Shown in pieces: positions 61,961-64,000 of a stretch of DNA of 64,000 nt (the first letter of the stretch is position 1; each line of letters opens with the position of its first letter). Made by a program: the position numbers and the translations under genes. The stretch is from positions 1-64,000 of the forward strand of contig NZ_NEWD01000005.1 of NCBI RefSeq assembly GCF_002234915.1, read 5' to 3'. Below the pieces are notes generated by a model. That model did no database searches. It was not told where the DNA came from and saw only the letters and a program-made list of their open reading frames with translations. The DNA comes from Bifidobacterium vansinderenii (lineage in GTDB: Bacteria; Actinomycetota; Actinomycetes; Actinomycetales; Bifidobacteriaceae).

Positions 61961-63490
61961 TCAACCGACGCGACGGTACACGCTCACGGGACCGTCGGGA
62001 GTCTGATCGACGGACAGAACAAGCCTGTAGCGTGAATCCAGAATCGGCTGAATGGCAGGCTCCTTCAGATCGTTGGTCTTGGCCACCACTAGATATTCCG
62101 CCTTTGCGGAGCCATACGTTTCTAGAAGACGCTCCCGGAATTCTGGGCTGAACTTTCCCTGCCAATCCTGAAGATTCGCATACGGGTATATGGGTTTGAG
62201 ACCATACCGCAGATAGGCCTCGGCGGGAAGGTTGTACAACGCCACCGTTTCGTCTCCGGCCTCCTCGATCACGGAGGCAACGATTTCGTTGTTATAAGGA
62301 GTGCCGTGGGAGATACGTTCCTGATATACCGTCATTCCTATCAATGCCGCGAGGATCACAGCCAGAGACGTCACCTGCACCCATCGTGTTCTCACAAGCG
62401 TAAGAACCATGGCCAGAATGATCGGAATGAATTCGGCCGCGATTACGGCATAGTGGAGGAACATCTCCGTTTTCAGGAACAGTACCGACAGCAGAAGACC
62501 GGCGATCAGCAGCAACACCTGTTCCGAAGAAACGGACCGCATGCAGATCATATGCACCAGAGCAACGATAACCATAGCCACCGGCACTGCCAGAATGCGG
62601 CCTATCACCGTAATGCCGGGTACCTCTTCTGGGGAAGATCCCGATGCATAGCTCAGATTAAAGATCACCGTTCCGTACAGAAACTCACCGAACGCATTGT
62701 GCATGGCGAAATATACGGCGAACGGTACCGTCAGCGTCAGGAATCCTCCGATGCATGCCGCAGCGCATTGGATAAGGGAGAGCCACTGCTTCCTCATGCA
62801 CAGCATGACGACCAGCACCAGCACACATACGCACACCGGCAACGCATTTGTGACTCTGGTCAACAGAGACGCGGCACCGGCGAGCCCCTGAACATACGCA
62901 GTGACGATCGCCACCGAGGCATCATCGCTTTCCCGCATACGACGCATGTCGCGAAGAGCCAGCCATAACGCGGCGGTCAGGAACGGCATACAGACAGTTT
63001 CCGTCACGTTCAGATTCGGCACCAGCAGATATGCGATCCATGCCACGGTGATCCATAGGACAAACGTCTTCACGACAACGGAGAGCCGTTCTCCCACTAC
63101 TTCGAGGATCTTCCACAGGAAGACCATGGAGATGCCCATCAATGCCACATCGACATAGAACACTCCATGATCCGGACCTCCGACCAGTGCACCAATAAGA
63201 TTGGCAAAGAAAATAAGCGGTCCCTTATGATCCCAGTAATCCACATAGGGAACACCACCCTCGGCCCATACCCATCCGGCAAGACGGAAGATGCTGGTAT
63301 CCCAGAGGTCCAGATGATCCTTGTGGACGGGCGATGTACCATCCACATAGAGCATGAACACCGTCAGCACCGCTAAATTGGCGAGAGGAAACCATCCCCG
63401 CCAGATTCTGTCGGATCGGCTGAAACGCGCCTGCTCATTCTCACGATGATTTACGCCCGTTGGCACGGGAACATTCGACTCAGCATTCAT
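61961..63490 (-). CDS. GT39-like multi-pass membrane glycosyltransferase
   Basis: A 509-residue protein with about ten helices. It has the N-terminal VHKDHLDLWDTSIFRLAGWVWAEGGVPYVDYWDHKGPLIFF, with acidic residues in the first exported loop as in GT39/PMT-like mannosyl- and arabinosyltransferases. A long C-terminal exported domain of about 110 residues follows the last helix. It probably transfers a sugar from a lipid carrier during polysaccharide assembly. The exact sugar is unknown. Confidence 0.85.
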   Translation of the reverse strand: MNAESNVPVPTGVNHRENEQARFSRSDRIWRGWFPLANLAVLTVFMLYVDGTSPVHKDHLDLWDTSIFRLAGWVWAEGGVPYVDYWDHKGPLIFFANLIGALVGGPDHGVFYVDVALMGISMVFLWKILEVVGERLSVVVKTFVLWITVAWIAYLLVPNLNVTETVCMPFLTAALWLALRDMRRMRESDDASVAIVTAYVQGLAGAASLLTRVTNALPVCVCVLVLVVMLCMRKQWLSLIQCAAACIGGFLTLTVPFAVYFAMHNAFGEFLYGTVIFNLSYASGSSPEEVPGITVIGRILAVPVAMVIVALVHMICMRSVSSEQVLLLIAGLLLSVLFLKTEMFLHYAVIAAEFIPIILAMVLTLVRTRWVQVTSLAVILAALIGMTVYQERISHGTPYNNEIVASVIEEAGDETVALYNLPAEAYLRYGLKPIYPYANLQDWQGKFSPEFRERLLETYGSAKAEYLVVAKTNDLKEPAIQPILDSRYRLVLSVDQTPDGPVSVYRRVG

Positions 63491-63580
63491 GCGGTATTTC
63501 TCTTCCTTGCGTCATAGCGAATATTCGAACTTCATTACTGGGGAGTAGGTCGCCGAACGGGGCTGGGAATCACCCGCTAA

Positions 63581-64000
63581 TCATTCATCGCCGGAGGTTC
63601 TATCACTGATGATGTACCTTGGACGGTGCTTGGATTCCATATAGATCTTGCCGACGTATTCACCGATGACTCCAAGACTAAGCAGCTGAACGCCGGAGAC
63701 AAAACACAGAATGCATGCGGTGGACGCCCAACCGGATACGGTATCACCACTGGCCACTTTGCAGATGACCCAAATAACTCCGATGAAACTGACCAGCGAT
63801 ACGAATGCCCCAAGTCCCGTAATGAGTCGTATGGGCTTGATACTCAGACTGGTTATGCCATTGAACGCCAGGGAAAGCATCTTGGCCAGCGGATAGTGCG
63901 AAGAACCGGCCATGCGCTCATGACGCTCGTATTCGACCGTCGTGGAGGGGAAACCGACCAGCGGGAACAGTCCGCGCAGATACAGATTGACCTCGTGAAA
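63581..64000 (-). CDS. GT2 glycosyltransferase (DPM1/GtrB-like), C-terminal part, cut by window end
   Basis: The frame is open to the window edge, giving 139 residues of the C-terminus. It begins FHEVNLYLRGLFPLVG and continues YERHERMAGSSHYPLAKMLSLAFNGI, then two membrane helices (GAFVSLVSFIGVIWVICKV and CILCFVSGVQLLSLGVIGEYVGKIYMESKHRPRY). This is the typical end of GtrB/ArnC-like polyprenol-phosphate sugar transferases. The catalytic GT-A half lies outside the window. It would supply lipid-linked sugar to the GT39-like enzyme next to it. Confidence 0.9.
   Translation of the reverse strand, partial: FHEVNLYLRGLFPLVGFPSTTVEYERHERMAGSSHYPLAKMLSLAFNGITSLSIKPIRLITGLGAFVSLVSFIGVIWVICKVASGDTVSGWASTACILCFVSGVQLLSLGVIGEYVGKIYMESKHRPRYIISDRTSGDE

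Overview
The window is high-GC chromosomal DNA whose gene content points to Bifidobacterium. Indicators are a glucose-type PTS (EIIBCA, LicT-type antiterminator, HPr, EI), a GH3 beta-glucosidase next to an MFS sugar permease, a bS22-like 29-residue ribosomal protein typical of Actinobacteria, PspC-type stress regulation and a cell-surface polysaccharide locus. No database search was possible, so the species is not assigned.

Layout. 1-1.7 kb: the 5' part of an IS30-family transposase on the minus strand, whose terminal repeat abuts an MFS exporter gene that has lost its first membrane helix, which reads as an IS disruption. 1.8-14.4 kb: TPR-DUF4037 and DUF4125 genes, gdhA, a PspC protein divergent from a PspC-histidine kinase/response regulator pair, a metallophosphoesterase, a HAD phosphatase and a nucleotidyltransferase-fold protein. 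14.4-22.4 kb: tRNA-Ser(TGA), an MFS exporter, a GH3/MFS operon divergent from a TetR gene with TACC-N4-GGTA sites between them, and serS. 22.4-31.2 kb: a diacylglycerol-kinase-fold gene, the PTS genes and pgm. 31.4-42.0 kb: a minus-strand haem/iron acquisition locus made of a large HtaA/FN3/BIG2 surface protein, an HmuT-U-V type ABC transporter and two further surface proteins. HmuT to the last surface gene run with ATGA or 7-bp junctions, so they probably form one transcript. 43-52.6 kb: an AbiEi/Vsr-like protein, an RNase HI with a long tail, rpiA, bS22, radA, two single-pass membrane proteins, mutY and trmL. 52.9-64 kb: a polysaccharide locus with a low-molecular-weight tyrosine phosphatase, two single-pass helical membrane proteins, a Wzy/O-antigen-ligase-like protein, a DUF4012 protein, an acyltransferase, a GT39-like membrane protein and the 3' part of a GT2 gene cut by the window end.

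Two repeat classes stand out. The first is three intergenic arrays (about 31327-31440, 42786-42993, 44108-44367) in which inverted repeats recur with dyad centres every 26 bp, a 52-bp tandem period. The sequence differs between the 42.8 kb array and the other two, but the geometry is the same. Two arrays flank the AbiEi/Vsr-like gene. The second is a scattered family of about 50-bp two-hairpin elements (ten or so copies), nearly all between genes.

The most interesting biology is the haem-type uptake locus in a presumed bifidobacterium, with HtaA-like domains that appear to lack the canonical haem-ligand histidine, and the unexplained 52-bp dyad arrays.
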